Assembly (NCBI RefSeq): GCF_003173615.1
Contig: NZ_QGNA01000004.1
Span: forward strand, 310,001 to 374,000
From: Falsiroseomonas bella
Lineage (GTDB): Bacteria; Pseudomonadota; Alphaproteobacteria; Acetobacterales; Acetobacteraceae
Length of the DNA: 64,000 bases
Direction: 5' to 3'
A program made the position numbers and the translations under genes. Under the pieces are notes generated by a model. The model had not been told where the DNA came from. It saw nothing but the letters and a program-made list of their open reading frames with translations, and did not search any database. This document shows, one piece after another, positions 43,466 to 52,446 of this stretch. Within the stretch, counting starts at the first letter, position 1. Each line of letters starts with the position of its first letter.

Positions 43466-44815
43466 CTAGTTCGCGTCCAGCGTCACGCCGGCGCGCTGCA
43501 GCACCTGGATCGCATCCTGCTGCGCCTGGCGCATGGAAGCCTGCGCGTCCTGCTGGCGCGTCGCGATGCGCGCGATGCCGCGGTTGATCGTGTCGCCCAC
43601 CTGCGGGAACACCGGCACCGTGCGGTACTTCATGTAGCCGGACCGCCCGCCGAGCTCGAGGACCTGCAGGTAGAGCGAGGCCACGTCCTGCCCGTTCAGC
43701 GTCATGGCCTGCTTGAAGGCCTCGCCGGTGATGACGCTGCGGCGGCAGACGCTGGGATAGCCCCGCGTCTCGACGATGCGGTTCAGCATCTCCTTCGACA
43801 GCGCCCACTTGATGAATTCCCAGGCGAGCTCCTTGCGGCGGGAGCCGACGGGGATGCCGAGGCCGTGGCTGTTCGAGCCCGGGAAGTTGCCTTGCGGCCC
43901 GGCCGGCATCAGCGCGTAGCGCACCGTGTTCTTCACCGTGCTGTCGGCATGCTTGGCCAGCGGCACGAGCCAGGTGATCGCCTGCGTGCGGAAATTCGCG
44001 CGCCCTGCGATCTGCGTGCGCATCGCCTGGTCGTCGCTGAAGGAGAGCACGCCGGAGGGGCCGTATTTCGAGAGCAGCTCGGCATACCAGCCGGCGGCAC
44101 GGATCGCCTGCGGCGTGGCCAGCTCCGGCGTCAGGTTGCCCGGCGGATCGCGGAACACCTTGCCGCCATGGCCCATCAGGTAGGGGATCCAGTTCCAGTG
44201 GTGCAGCTGGTCGGCGACGAAGGCCGACATGTTCTCCTTGCCCTGCACGGCGTCGCAGGCGGCGATCAGCTCGTCGAAGGTGGTCGGCATCGCCTTGCCG
44301 GCCTGGTCGATCAGGTCCGCGCGGCTTGCGGCCATCAGCATCGCGCCGGCCTCCCAGGCGAAGCCATAGGTGTTGCCGCGCGCGTCCTGCATCGCCGATT
44401 GCGCGCCGGAGACGAAGTCGGCCGCGTCCCAGGCGGGGTCGGTCCTGTTGCGGTCGTTCACGAACTCGCTGAGGTTGGTCAGCCAGCCCGCGCCGATCCA
44501 GCGGCCCGAATAGATGAAGGTGACGTTGATGACATCGAGCGCGCTGCCGCGCGTGGAGAGCTCGAGGTCGGTGCGCTGGTTGTAGACCGGGAAGGCCTGC
44601 GTGTTGAAGTTCAGCTTCGCGCCGGTGCGTTCCTCGAATTCCGGGAAGAAGGCGCGCAGGTATTCGAAGAAGGTACTCTGGAAGGCCGCGCCGTTCAGCG
44701 TCTGCCCGGCGAAGGGCCGCGCCTGCCCCAGCACCGGCGGTGCAGCGAGCGCGCCGAGGCCGAGCGCGCTGGCGCCCAGCAAGAGGTGACGACGGCCGGT
44801 GCGCGGCTCACTCAT
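43466..44815 (-). CDS. Extracellular sugar-binding protein (family 1 SBP)
   Basis: 449 residues. The N-terminus MSEPRTGRRHLLLGASALGLGALAAPPVLGQA is a twin-arginine-type export signal. LRAFFPEFEERTGAKLNFNT, LDVINVTFIYSGRWIG, the lobe stretch AGAMLMAASRADLIDQAGKAMPTTFDELIAA and the KELAWEFIKWALS end match family 1 carbohydrate-binding proteins. GGAGGAAGG precedes the start. It is the first of eleven same-strand genes running to 34311; the upstream 153 bases separate it from a divergent SDR. Confidence 0.9.
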   Translation of the reverse strand: MSEPRTGRRHLLLGASALGLGALAAPPVLGQARPFAGQTLNGAAFQSTFFEYLRAFFPEFEERTGAKLNFNTQAFPVYNQRTDLELSTRGSALDVINVTFIYSGRWIGAGWLTNLSEFVNDRNRTDPAWDAADFVSGAQSAMQDARGNTYGFAWEAGAMLMAASRADLIDQAGKAMPTTFDELIAACDAVQGKENMSAFVADQLHHWNWIPYLMGHGGKVFRDPPGNLTPELATPQAIRAAGWYAELLSKYGPSGVLSFSDDQAMRTQIAGRANFRTQAITWLVPLAKHADSTVKNTVRYALMPAGPQGNFPGSNSHGLGIPVGSRRKELAWEFIKWALSKEMLNRIVETRGYPSVCRRSVITGEAFKQAMTLNGQDVASLYLQVLELGGRSGYMKYRTVPVFPQVGDTINRGIARIATRQQDAQASMRQAQQDAIQVLQRAGVTLDAN

Positions 44816-44968
44816 GCCTTCCTCCCATCGCGCTGGTGTCCGCCGCCGGATGGCGTGGTGCCGCGCCTTATGGATCGAACGCTATCGGTGCGCGTCGCAT
44901 GGCGTCAAGGCAGTCGCGCCGTTGCACATGGCCGACTAGGCTCTTTCCCGAAGCGAGGAGGGAAGGCC

Positions 44969-45703
44969 ATGGGCGCGCTGGCGGGCAAGGTCGCGGTGGT
45001 GACGGGTGCAGGGCGTGGCATCGGTGCTGCGATCGCCGAAGCCTACGCCGCGGCGGGCGCAACGGTGGTCTGCGCGGCGCGCAGCGCGCCGGAGATCGAG
45101 GCGACGTCGGCGCGCATAGTCGCGGCCGGCGGCGCGGCCTTCGCGGTTCCGGTGGACGTCACCGATGCGGCGCAGGTCGCAACGCTCTACGCGCGCAGCG
45201 TGGAGCAGGCGGGCGGGATCGACATGCTGCTGGTCAATGCCGGCGTCAGCCTGGACCAGCGGCCGGTGGAGACCAGCGATCCCGATGCCTTCGTGCAGAC
45301 CATCGCAGTGAACCTGACCGGCGCCTATCACTGCGCGCGACTTGCCATTCCGCATATGCGTGCGCGCGGCGGCGGGCGGATGGTCATGCTCGGCTCCGGC
45401 ATGGGCCATTCCAGCGCGCATGGGCATGCCGGCTATTCCTGCTCCAAGGCCGGGCTCTGGATGCTGACGCGCATCCTGGCGGATGAACTGCGGAAGGACG
45501 GCATCAGCGTGAACGAACTCGTGCCCGGCCCGGTGCAGACGAGCATGACGGCGGTGCCTCAGCGCACGGGCTCGGTGGTGTCGAATCCGATCGAGTGGCT
45601 GAAGCGGCCGCAGGATGTGGTGCCGCTTGCGATGTTCCTCGCCACCTGTGCGGCGCCCGGCCCGACCGGGCAGAGCTTCAGCCTGATGCGGCGGACGTTC
45701 TGA
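44969..45703 (+). CDS. SDR family NAD(P)-dependent oxidoreductase
   Basis: 244 residues. VAVVTGAGRGIGAAIAEAYAAAGA binds the cofactor, LLVNAGVS follows, and the active site is GSGMGHSS with YSCSKAG. The start at 44969 has GAGGAGGGAAGG in front. It ends GPTGQSFSLMRRTF, where the usual VDGG is replaced by a serine-leucine turn. It overlaps the convergent tctA by 26 bases. The divergent promoter with the sugar operon suggests joint control. Confidence 0.87.
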   Translation: MGALAGKVAVVTGAGRGIGAAIAEAYAAAGATVVCAARSAPEIEATSARIVAAGGAAFAVPVDVTDAAQVATLYARSVEQAGGIDMLLVNAGVSLDQRPVETSDPDAFVQTIAVNLTGAYHCARLAIPHMRARGGGRMVMLGSGMGHSSAHGHAGYSCSKAGLWMLTRILADELRKDGISVNELVPGPVQTSMTAVPQRTGSVVSNPIEWLKRPQDVVPLAMFLATCAAPGPTGQSFSLMRRTF

Positions 45704-47186
45704 TCGCGCCGCGGCGGCGCAGCGCGAAGACCAGCGGCAGGGTCCAGACCAGGATCGCGGCGACGCCGAGCGCGGCGGCGATCGGGCGCTCGAAGAAGCC
45801 CATGAAGCGGCCATCCGCGATCACTATCGCGGCCAGGAAATTCTGCTCGACCAGCGGGCCGAGCACCATGCCGAGGATCACCGGCGCCACCGGCACGCCG
45901 ACCTTGCCCAGCATCAGCCCCAGCGCGCCGAAGCCGAGCATCACGCCGATGTCGAGCATGCTGTTGTTGATGGCGAAGGCGCCGACCACGCAGAACAGCA
46001 GGATCGCCGCCATCAGCTGCGGCCGCGGCACGGAGAGGATCGGGCGCGCCAGCCGGATCGCCAGCCAGCCCAGGGGCAGCAGCAGCAGGTTGGCCAGGAT
46101 GAACACCATGTAAATGGCGTAGAGCGTCTCGGACTGCTGGGTGAAGAGCTGCGGGCCCGGATTCAGCCCCTGCATGATCAGCACGCCGACCGCGATCGCC
46201 GTCACCGCGTCGCCGGGGATGCCGAACACCAGCGCAGGGATCCACGCGCCGGAGAGGCCAGCGTTGTTCGAAGCCCCGGCCTCGATCACGCCCTCCGGGT
46301 GGCCGGTGCCGAATTTTTCGGGGGTCTTCGAGAACCGCCGGGCCATCGCGTAGGACATCCAGGCGGCGATGTCGCCGCCAGCGCCGGGCAGTGCGCCGAT
46401 CGCCGTGCCGAGCACGGAACCGCGCAGGGTGTTGCGCCAGTAGCGACGGATCAGCGTGCCGACGCCGTGGAACACGCCCTGCACTTGCTGCGGCTGCGCA
46501 AATGGCTTGCTGGCCTCGCCGGTGAGGAGGGCGCGCAGGATCTCCGCCACGGCGAAGAGGCCGATCATCGCGGGAATGAAGGAGAGCCCGCCGGTCAGCG
46601 CCGTGCTGCCGAAGGTGAAGCGCTGCGCGCCGCTGACCGCGTCCATCCCGACGGTGGACACGAACAGGCCGATCAGCAGCGCCAGGATGCCGCGCAGCGG
46701 ATCGGCCGAGGCGACGAAGGCCGCGCAGGACAGGCCGATCATGGCCAGCCAGAAATACTCGAAGGCCGAGAAATTCAGCGCGATTTGCGCCAGCAGCGGC
46801 GCCGCCACCATCAGCACCACCGCGCCGAACAGCCCCCCGATCACCGAGGAGACCAGCGAGGAACCAAGCGCCTGCGCGGCCTGGCCCTTGCGCGTCATCG
46901 CATAGGTCTCGTCGGTGTAGGCGGCGGAGGCCGGCGTGCCGGGCACGCGGATCAGGCAGCCGGGAATGTCGCCGGCGGTGATCGCCATGGCGGTGCAGGC
47001 GACGATGGCGGAGACCGCGGCCAGCGGCTCCATGAAGAAGGTGAAGGGCACCATGAGCGCGGTGGCCATCGTCGCCGTCAGCCCTGGCACCGCGCCGACG
47101 AACAGGCCGAAGGCGCAGGCCGCCGCGATAACCAGGATCAGCTGCAGGTCGGCCAGCATGCCGGCCGCGGCGATCACCTGCTCCAT
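45678..47186 (-). CDS. tctA: Tripartite tricarboxylate transporter, large permease TctA
   Basis: 502 residues, about twelve membrane helices. FVGAVPGLTATMATALMVPFTFFMEP, GDIPGCLIRVPGTPASAAYTDETYAMTRKGQ, GALPGAGGDIAAWMSYAMARRFSKTPE and EGVIEAGASNNAGLSGAWIPALVFGIPGD-type segments are the diagnostic TctA signatures. The ATG at 47186 overlaps the tctB stop (TGATG). With tctB and tctC it forms a sodium- or proton-driven carboxylate importer. Confidence 0.95.
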   Translation of the reverse strand: MEQVIAAAGMLADLQLILVIAAACAFGLFVGAVPGLTATMATALMVPFTFFMEPLAAVSAIVACTAMAITAGDIPGCLIRVPGTPASAAYTDETYAMTRKGQAAQALGSSLVSSVIGGLFGAVVLMVAAPLLAQIALNFSAFEYFWLAMIGLSCAAFVASADPLRGILALLIGLFVSTVGMDAVSGAQRFTFGSTALTGGLSFIPAMIGLFAVAEILRALLTGEASKPFAQPQQVQGVFHGVGTLIRRYWRNTLRGSVLGTAIGALPGAGGDIAAWMSYAMARRFSKTPEKFGTGHPEGVIEAGASNNAGLSGAWIPALVFGIPGDAVTAIAVGVLIMQGLNPGPQLFTQQSETLYAIYMVFILANLLLLPLGWLAIRLARPILSVPRPQLMAAILLFCVVGAFAINNSMLDIGVMLGFGALGLMLGKVGVPVAPVILGMVLGPLVEQNFLAAIVIADGRFMGFFERPIAAALGVAAILVWTLPLVFALRRRGAIRTSAASG

Positions 47187-47674
47187 CAGCCGAGCAGCCC
47201 GAGTGCGATCATCCATTCGCCCGGCGGCAGCGGCACGCCGAGCAGCTTCGTGAAGGCGAGGTCCATCCCGAAGACCATCGGCACGGCGAAGGCGATCGCC
47301 GGCAGCAGGCGCACGCCCGTCAGCATCAGGAAGCCGGCGAGCCAGACCAGCAGCAGCGGCACGAAGCCGATGGTTTCGAACAGCGCGGCGATGACGAGGA
47401 TGCCGCCGCCGACCCACAGCGCCGCGGCGCGGAATGGCGGGCCCGGGTCGGCTTCTTCCGACTCCAGCGCCGGTGCGTGGCCGAGCGCCGCGCGCAGCAC
47501 GAGCACGGCGCCGACCAGCGCGGCCAGGCCGCCGATGATGGACGGCGCGAAGCCCGGGCTGAAGGGCTGGCCGGGCATGCCGCGGATCTGCGCGGCAAGC
47601 CACATCACGGTCAGGCCGCCGCCGATGGCCAGCGCGCCGACCAGCAGGTCGCGCCGGCCAGCGGCGGCGTTCAA
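47186..47674 (-). CDS. tctB: Tripartite tricarboxylate transporter, small permease TctB
   Basis: 162 residues with four membrane helices; GMPGQPFSPGFAPSIIGGLAALVGAVLV and the late AFAVPMVFGMDLAFTKLLGVPLPPG correspond to TctB (the last stretch resembles the conserved FxxLLxVxLPxG ending). The start is a TTG at 47674 overlapping the tctC stop (TTGA). It sits between tctC and tctA, the usual order. Confidence 0.88.
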   Translation of the reverse strand: MNAAAGRRDLLVGALAIGGGLTVMWLAAQIRGMPGQPFSPGFAPSIIGGLAALVGAVLVLRAALGHAPALESEEADPGPPFRAAALWVGGGILVIAALFETIGFVPLLLVWLAGFLMLTGVRLLPAIAFAVPMVFGMDLAFTKLLGVPLPPGEWMIALGLLG

Positions 47675-48642
47675 CGCGCGAGGCCCGCGGCGCGCGCCGC
47701 GTCGCCGAAGCGCTTGTCGGCCGCTTCCAGCCAGGCGCCGAAGGCGGGCCCGTCCACATACTCCATGCCGAAGGAGCGCGCGGTCATCAGCCGGATGAAT
47801 TCGGGATCGGCGACGACCTTCGCCATCGCCTGCCGCAGGCGCGTGGTGATCGCCTCCGGCAGGTTGCGCGGCCCGGCGATGCCGCGCCAGGCGCCGAGCG
47901 ACCAGTCCACGCCCACCGCCTCCTTCACCGTCGGCACGTTCGGATAGGCCGGGTCGCGGCTGGCGCGCATGATCGCGATGGTGCGCACCTGGCCGGCATC
48001 CACCATGGTCTTGGCTTCCGGCATCGTCGTGGTGACGAGCTGGATCGCGCCGGCGGCAAGCTGCTGCAGCGAGGGGGCGGAGCCGTCCGTCGGCACCCAG
48101 GGCGCCGCGCTGGGTGGCAGGCCGAGCGCGTTCAGCATGCCCACCAGGCTGAGATGCGCCGCCCCGCCGAGATTGGCGCCGGAGGCCTTGTTCGCGCCGG
48201 GCCGCTCGCGGATCTGCGCGACCAGCTGAGCCAGGTCGCGCGGCCCGTCGGCGCGCACATGCACGCCCTGCGGATCGGTGTTGTAGAGGGCGATCGGCGT
48301 GAAGTTCTTCCAGTCGATCTGCCCCGCGCCCGTGGTGCGGTAGAGCGAGAGTTCCGTGGTGATGACGCCGATCGTGTAGCCGTCGGCGCGCGCATTCGCG
48401 ATCTCGGTATGGCCGACGAGGCCGCCGCCGCCGGTGCGGTTCACGACATTCACGGGCCGGCCGAGCTCGCGCTCCAGCAGCGTGGCGACGATGCGGCCGG
48501 TGGCGTCCGTGCCGCCGCCGGCGGCCCAGGGCACGATCATGCTGACCGGGCGCGTCGGCCAGGATTGCGCGAAGGCGGGCCGCGCGAAGGTGGCAAGGGC
48601 GGCGCCGGCGACAAGGGCGCGGCGCGTCGTGGCGATGCTCAT
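47671..48642 (-). CDS. tctC: Tripartite tricarboxylate transporter binding protein TctC (Bug family)
   Basis: 323 residues. Signal peptide MSIATTRRALVAGAALATFARPAFA leads into WPTRPVSMIVPWAAGGGTDATGRIVA, then VNRTGGGGLVGHTEIANARADGYTIG, all Bug family hallmarks. The start at 48642 is chosen because GGGGAGGA precedes it; a TTG at 48660 would coincide with that site. It binds an organic acid, perhaps the substrate or precursor of the DapA-family aldolase encoded upstream. Confidence 0.9.
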   Translation of the reverse strand: MSIATTRRALVAGAALATFARPAFAQSWPTRPVSMIVPWAAGGGTDATGRIVATLLERELGRPVNVVNRTGGGGLVGHTEIANARADGYTIGVITTELSLYRTTGAGQIDWKNFTPIALYNTDPQGVHVRADGPRDLAQLVAQIRERPGANKASGANLGGAAHLSLVGMLNALGLPPSAAPWVPTDGSAPSLQQLAAGAIQLVTTTMPEAKTMVDAGQVRTIAIMRASRDPAYPNVPTVKEAVGVDWSLGAWRGIAGPRNLPEAITTRLRQAMAKVVADPEFIRLMTARSFGMEYVDGPAFGAWLEAADKRFGDAARAAGLAR

Positions 48643-48666
48643 GCGGTTGTTCCTCCCCAAGCCGTC

Positions 48667-49608
48667 TCAGGCCTTCAGCGCGTCCAGCGCGACATCGATC
48701 TTCGCCTTCTGCGCTTCGCTCACCCGATCCATCGGCGCGCGTGGATGGAACATGCCGAGGCCCTGTCGGTGCTGCACGTATTTCACGCAGGCCGGCAGGT
48801 TGTCATGCGTCATCGAGTTCCAGAGGACGCCGAGCTTGCGGTGCAGGTCCAGCGCGGTGGCGTGGTCGCCGGCCGCCACGGCGCGATGCAGCTTCACGCA
48901 GGTGCCGGGCACGGCCGTGGTCAGCGCGCTGATCGCGCCATGCGCGCCCAGCGCGAAGCCCGGATAGAGCAGCGCGTCGATGCCGGACAGCACCAGGTTG
49001 CGCGGCTTCACGCCGGCGATCAGGTCCGAGAGCGACTTCAGGTCGCCCGAGGACTGCTTCATGCCGACCACGCTCGGCACCTCCTCCATGATGCGGAGCA
49101 TCAACTCCACGGAGAGGTAGTTCCAGGGGATGACGTTGTAGATCAGGATCGGGATGTCGGTTTCCTGCGCGATCGCCTTGAAATGCGCCACGGTGGCGTC
49201 CGGCGTCGGCTTGAACAGGTAGTGCACCGGCGTGATCTGCAGCGCCGCGATGTTCAGGCCGCGCAGCATGCGGATGCGCCGGATCGCCTCGCGCGTCGAG
49301 TTCACGATCAGCCCGGCGAGGAAGGGTACGCGGCCGCGTGCGGCGTCATGCGCGGCGTGCATCGCCTTGACGAATTCGTCGCTGTCGAGGGTATGCCCCT
49401 CGCCGGTGCTGCCGCCGGCGACCACGCCGCGCACGCCGCTTTCGACCATGAAGTCGATCTGCTCTGCGATCGCGGAATAGACGATCTCGCCCTGGCCGTC
49501 GAAGGGCATGGCGACGGGGGGCAGGATGCCGGTGAGGCGCATATGCGCCTCGGTCGAGGCGTCCGGTTCGGCGCGCGTCGCGCCGCGTTCGACGATGCCT
49601 GGGGACAT
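48667..49608 (-). CDS. DapA/NAL family aldolase or dehydratase
   Basis: 313 residues of the dihydrodipicolinate synthase/N-acetylneuraminate lyase family. GVVAGGSTGEGHTLDSDE is the active-site signature, the Schiff-base lysine is K184 (VVGMKQSSGD) and the tyrosine is Y157 (LIYNVIPWNYLS). The YNVIPWN segment differs from YNVPGRT of true DapA, so a catabolic aldolase or dehydratase acting on a 2-oxo acid is likely. The ATG at 49608 has GGAGGA upstream; 49542 (MRLTGILPP) is an alternative. It is first in the tct operon. Confidence 0.85.
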   Translation of the reverse strand: MSPGIVERGATRAEPDASTEAHMRLTGILPPVAMPFDGQGEIVYSAIAEQIDFMVESGVRGVVAGGSTGEGHTLDSDEFVKAMHAAHDAARGRVPFLAGLIVNSTREAIRRIRMLRGLNIAALQITPVHYLFKPTPDATVAHFKAIAQETDIPILIYNVIPWNYLSVELMLRIMEEVPSVVGMKQSSGDLKSLSDLIAGVKPRNLVLSGIDALLYPGFALGAHGAISALTTAVPGTCVKLHRAVAAGDHATALDLHRKLGVLWNSMTHDNLPACVKYVQHRQGLGMFHPRAPMDRVSEAQKAKIDVALDALKA

Positions 49609-49692
49609 GCGCACTTCCTCCACCCGGTCTGTTGCCGGCGCCGCGATTGGGCGGCTCGGCACGCTGGCTGTCAACCCGTTATGTGGACCGCC

Positions 49693-49709
49693 ATTCCGGA
49701 TTGCGGAAT
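49693..49709. promoter_or_regulatory. Inverted repeat, candidate IclR-type operator
   Basis: ATTCCG at 49693-49698 and CGGAAT at 49704-49709 form an inverted repeat with a five-base spacer, in the 146 bases between the divergent dapA-tct operon and the IclR gene, 46 bases before the regulator start. Position and symmetry fit autoregulation and control of the transporter operon. Confidence 0.4.
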
Positions 49710-49754
49710 ACGACGCGCTTCTCCATGCTGGCGCGACAGGCAGGAGGAGGCAGC

Positions 49755-50540
49755 ATGGCGACGCCGGGCGAAGCGGAGGGGCTGAAGTCGTTCGCCAAGG
49801 CCGTGCGGGTGCTGGAATGCTTCTCCACGCGGGACCGCAGCCTGACGCTCGGCGAGATCAGCCGGCGCGCCGGCTTCCCGAAGGCGACGACGCATCGCCT
49901 CGTCGTCGCACTGCGCGAAATGGGCATGCTGGAGCAGGCGCGCGAGCGGGACGAATACCGGCTCGGGCTGAAGCTGTTCGAGCTCGGCAACATCGCGCTC
50001 GCCAATCTCGACCTGCACCGGGAGGCGCGGCCCTTCGTCGAGCAGCTGACGCGCATCTCGGGCCATTCGGTGCATCTGGCGGTGTTCGACGGCCGTCAGG
50101 CCGTGGTGATCCATCGCGCGGACCCGCACCCGGAAGGCAGCCCGGCGGCCTTCATCGAATCCTCGCCCGCGCATTGCACCAGCGTCGGCAAGGCGATCCT
50201 GGCCTTCCAGCCGGAGGAGGTGGTGGCGCGCCTCGCCGCCCTCGGCACGCTCATGCGCTACACCGACGCGACCATCACCGATCCTGCTGCGCTCGCCGCC
50301 CATCTGGCGGAGACGCGCGCACGCGGCTGGTCGCTGGACGAAGGCGAGCACCAGCCCGGGCTGCGCTGCGTCGGCGCGCCGATCCGCGATGCGACGGCGC
50401 GCGTCTTCGCCGCGATCAGCGTCAGCGCGCCGATGCGCGAATTGCCGCCATCGCGCGTGCCGGCCGCCGTGCGGATGGTGCGCCATGCAGCGGCCGGGAT
50501 CTCGGCGGCGCTGGGCTGCCGGGATCAGCCGCTGCCATAG
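49755..50540 (+). CDS. IclR family transcriptional regulator
   Basis: 261 residues. The N-terminal winged helix (SFAKAVRVLECFSTRDRSLTLGEISRRAGFPKATTHRLV) is followed by the IclR effector domain, with the conserved SSPAHCTSVGKAILAF and GLRCVGAPIRDAT segments. The ATG at 49755 has AGGAGG at ideal spacing; an open frame from 49632 is not conserved. It is divergent from dapA-tctCBA and probably senses the imported acid. It overlaps the convergent aldolase gene by 16 bases. Confidence 0.92.
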   Translation: MATPGEAEGLKSFAKAVRVLECFSTRDRSLTLGEISRRAGFPKATTHRLVVALREMGMLEQARERDEYRLGLKLFELGNIALANLDLHREARPFVEQLTRISGHSVHLAVFDGRQAVVIHRADPHPEGSPAAFIESSPAHCTSVGKAILAFQPEEVVARLAALGTLMRYTDATITDPAALAAHLAETRARGWSLDEGEHQPGLRCVGAPIRDATARVFAAISVSAPMRELPPSRVPAAVRMVRHAAAGISAALGCRDQPLP

Positions 50541-51547
50541 CCCTGCGGGAAGCGGCCTTCCTCGATATCCGGCGTGACGCCGCCGCGGAAGGCAGGATGC
50601 GCGTGCCACGGCGTCGCGGCGCGATCCGTCAGCTCGTTCAGCGTCTCGAGGTTGCGGCGCGCCTCGCCCGCGAGCGTAGCGTCCATCGCGTCGAAGTCGG
50701 GGAAGCGCGTGAAGGCATCGGCCCAGATGGCGCGGCCCGCGAGATAGCCGGAGGCACCCGCGCGGCATGCATAGCGCATGCTGCGCACGAAATCGGTCAT
50801 GCCGGCGCCGGCGGAGAGCATCACCCAGGGGCGCGGCAGCATCGCCGCCATGCGGTCATAAGCCGCCTGTTGGCCGGCGGCCTGCGGACCATCGGGATCG
50901 GGCACGCCCTTGATGGCGCCGGGCGGCTCGAGCTTGAAGATGTCCACGCCGTATTCGGGGGCGGTGAAGGGGCGGATCGCCTCGATCACCAGTTCGGTGC
51001 GGCGTGCCTCGAAGGATGCGGGGTCTTCGTTCGGCAGCGGGTAGACCAGCACTTCCAGCAGATGCGTGACGTCATGCGCGCGGCAGGCCTCGCCGGCGGC
51101 GCGGACGAAGGCCTCCTGGTGCGCACGCACCTCCGGCGCCGCGTCGTGCCGATGCCAGACCAGCACTTTCGCCGCATCGCCGCCGATGCGCCGGATGGCG
51201 CCGGCGCCCCAATGCGGGATCGGTACGGATTTGCGCCCGCCCGGCGTGTTCTCCGTCACGTGGTGTTCGTAGGAGAGGATCAGCCCCTTGTGCGGCGGGA
51301 TCTCCGCGATCGGGCGCGCATAGCCGTGAAAGGGGTCGGTGAGCACGGCGGAGGAGAGCGGCGCCAGGTGCTTCGCCAGCATCTGCTTGACCCGCGCCAC
51401 ATCGTCGAAGGCGGCGTCCTTGGTGCCGCGTGCCTGCGCGATCGGGCCGAAGAGCGGCGTGCGCTGGTCGATGGCCAGCATCTTCCACAGGCCGCGATCA
51501 TCCGCGAGCCGCCGCATGCCCCAAAGCTTGCCGGGCGAGATCTTCAT
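50525..51547 (-). CDS. LacD/YihT-family class I aldolase
   Basis: 340 residues of the class I tagatose-bisphosphate aldolase/sulfofructose-phosphate aldolase family. WKMLAIDQRTPL is the conserved start, the Schiff-base lysine is K205 (GVDIFKLEPPG), and PWVMLSAGAG with S245 and AGASGYLAGRAIW with R272 match the anion-binding part of YihT and LacD. The start at 51547 has GGGAGG seven bases upstream and overlaps the kinase stop. It is longer than E. coli YihT, closer to LacD, with an extra C-terminal tail. Its substrate is probably the product of the neighbouring kinase. Confidence 0.83.
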   Translation of the reverse strand: MKISPGKLWGMRRLADDRGLWKMLAIDQRTPLFGPIAQARGTKDAAFDDVARVKQMLAKHLAPLSSAVLTDPFHGYARPIAEIPPHKGLILSYEHHVTENTPGGRKSVPIPHWGAGAIRRIGGDAAKVLVWHRHDAAPEVRAHQEAFVRAAGEACRAHDVTHLLEVLVYPLPNEDPASFEARRTELVIEAIRPFTAPEYGVDIFKLEPPGAIKGVPDPDGPQAAGQQAAYDRMAAMLPRPWVMLSAGAGMTDFVRSMRYACRAGASGYLAGRAIWADAFTRFPDFDAMDATLAGEARRNLETLNELTDRAATPWHAHPAFRGGVTPDIEEGRFPQGYGSG

Positions 51548-52446
51548 CACCATGCCTCCCTGAGCAGGGCTTCGACCGCGGCGCGATCCGGCATGCCCTC
51601 CCATCCGTTTCCGTTTGCCGCCTTCAGTGCGGCCGCCGCCGTGGCGAAGCGCGCGGCGGGCAGCGTGTCAGCGCCTTCCGCGAGCGCCAGCGCATACGCA
51701 CCGTGGAACACATCGCCGCATCCGGTGGTGTCGCACGCGACGATGCGCGGCGCCGGCAGCGCGACGATGTCTCCGCGCTGCCACCACAGGCTGCCGCGTG
51801 CGCCGAGCGTCACGGCCACGATCCCCGGCAAGGTCGCAGCGGCGCGCGCGAGCCCCGCTTCCGGCTCCGCGATTCCCGTGAAGTCCACCAGCCCGCGTTC
51901 CGAGAAGACTGCGTGCCCGGCCTGCGGCGCCAGGCGCTGCAGGATGTGCGAGGGACCGAGCTCCGCATCCAGCACGCTCGGCAGCCCGCGGGCGCGCGCC
52001 ATGGCGAAGACCTGCTCCGCGCCGTTCACCCAGCGTGGGTCGGCCAGCACCGCGCCCGCGCCGTCGAGCGCCTCCGGCGGGATCGGTGCCTCTTCCGGCA
52101 GGTTCGATCCCGGATAGACGCAGAGCACGCGCTCGCCTTCCGCATCCAGCGTCACGCCGGCGGAGGGGGATTGCCCACCCGGCACGATGGTGGCGCCATC
52201 TGCCTCCACGCCCAGCCGGCGCAGCATGCCGAGCAGCGTCTCGCCCGTGGCATCCGCCCCGAGCCGCCCGAACCAGGAGGCGCGGCCGCCGAGTGCCACG
52301 ATGGAGACTGCGGCGGTCGCCGCCATGCCGCCGCCATTCTCGCGATAGCCGCGCGCGATGTGCTTGCCCGGCGTCAGCGGCAGCCTCTCGAAGGAATAGA
52401 CGCGATCCAGCACTGCGATGCCGGAGCAGACGACCTTGTGCTTCAT
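51547..52446 (-). CDS. PfkB family sugar kinase, YihV (sulfofructose kinase)-like
   Basis: 299 residues of the ribokinase/PfkB fold. The second PfkB motif is DTTGCGDVFHGAY with catalytic D245. From memory of E. coli YihV the similarity runs throughout: the VLDRVYSFERLPLTPGKHIAR start, ENGGGMAATAA, LADPRWVNGA and HAVFSERGL. The lysine and arginine that I recall contacting the sulfonate in YihV correspond to K28 and R138 here; the asparagine of YihV is V110, so the substrate may differ. ATGA overlap with the dehydrogenase gene upstream, coupled to the aldolase downstream. Confidence 0.82.
   Translation of the reverse strand: MKHKVVCSGIAVLDRVYSFERLPLTPGKHIARGYRENGGGMAATAAVSIVALGGRASWFGRLGADATGETLLGMLRRLGVEADGATIVPGGQSPSAGVTLDAEGERVLCVYPGSNLPEEAPIPPEALDGAGAVLADPRWVNGAEQVFAMARARGLPSVLDAELGPSHILQRLAPQAGHAVFSERGLVDFTGIAEPEAGLARAAATLPGIVAVTLGARGSLWWQRGDIVALPAPRIVACDTTGCGDVFHGAYALALAEGADTLPAARFATAAAALKAANGNGWEGMPDRAAVEALLREAW

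Noticed and set aside
49508-52117. 869-residue open frame on the plus strand
   Set aside because: It crosses the IclR, aldolase and kinase genes in wrong frames, with no conserved motif.
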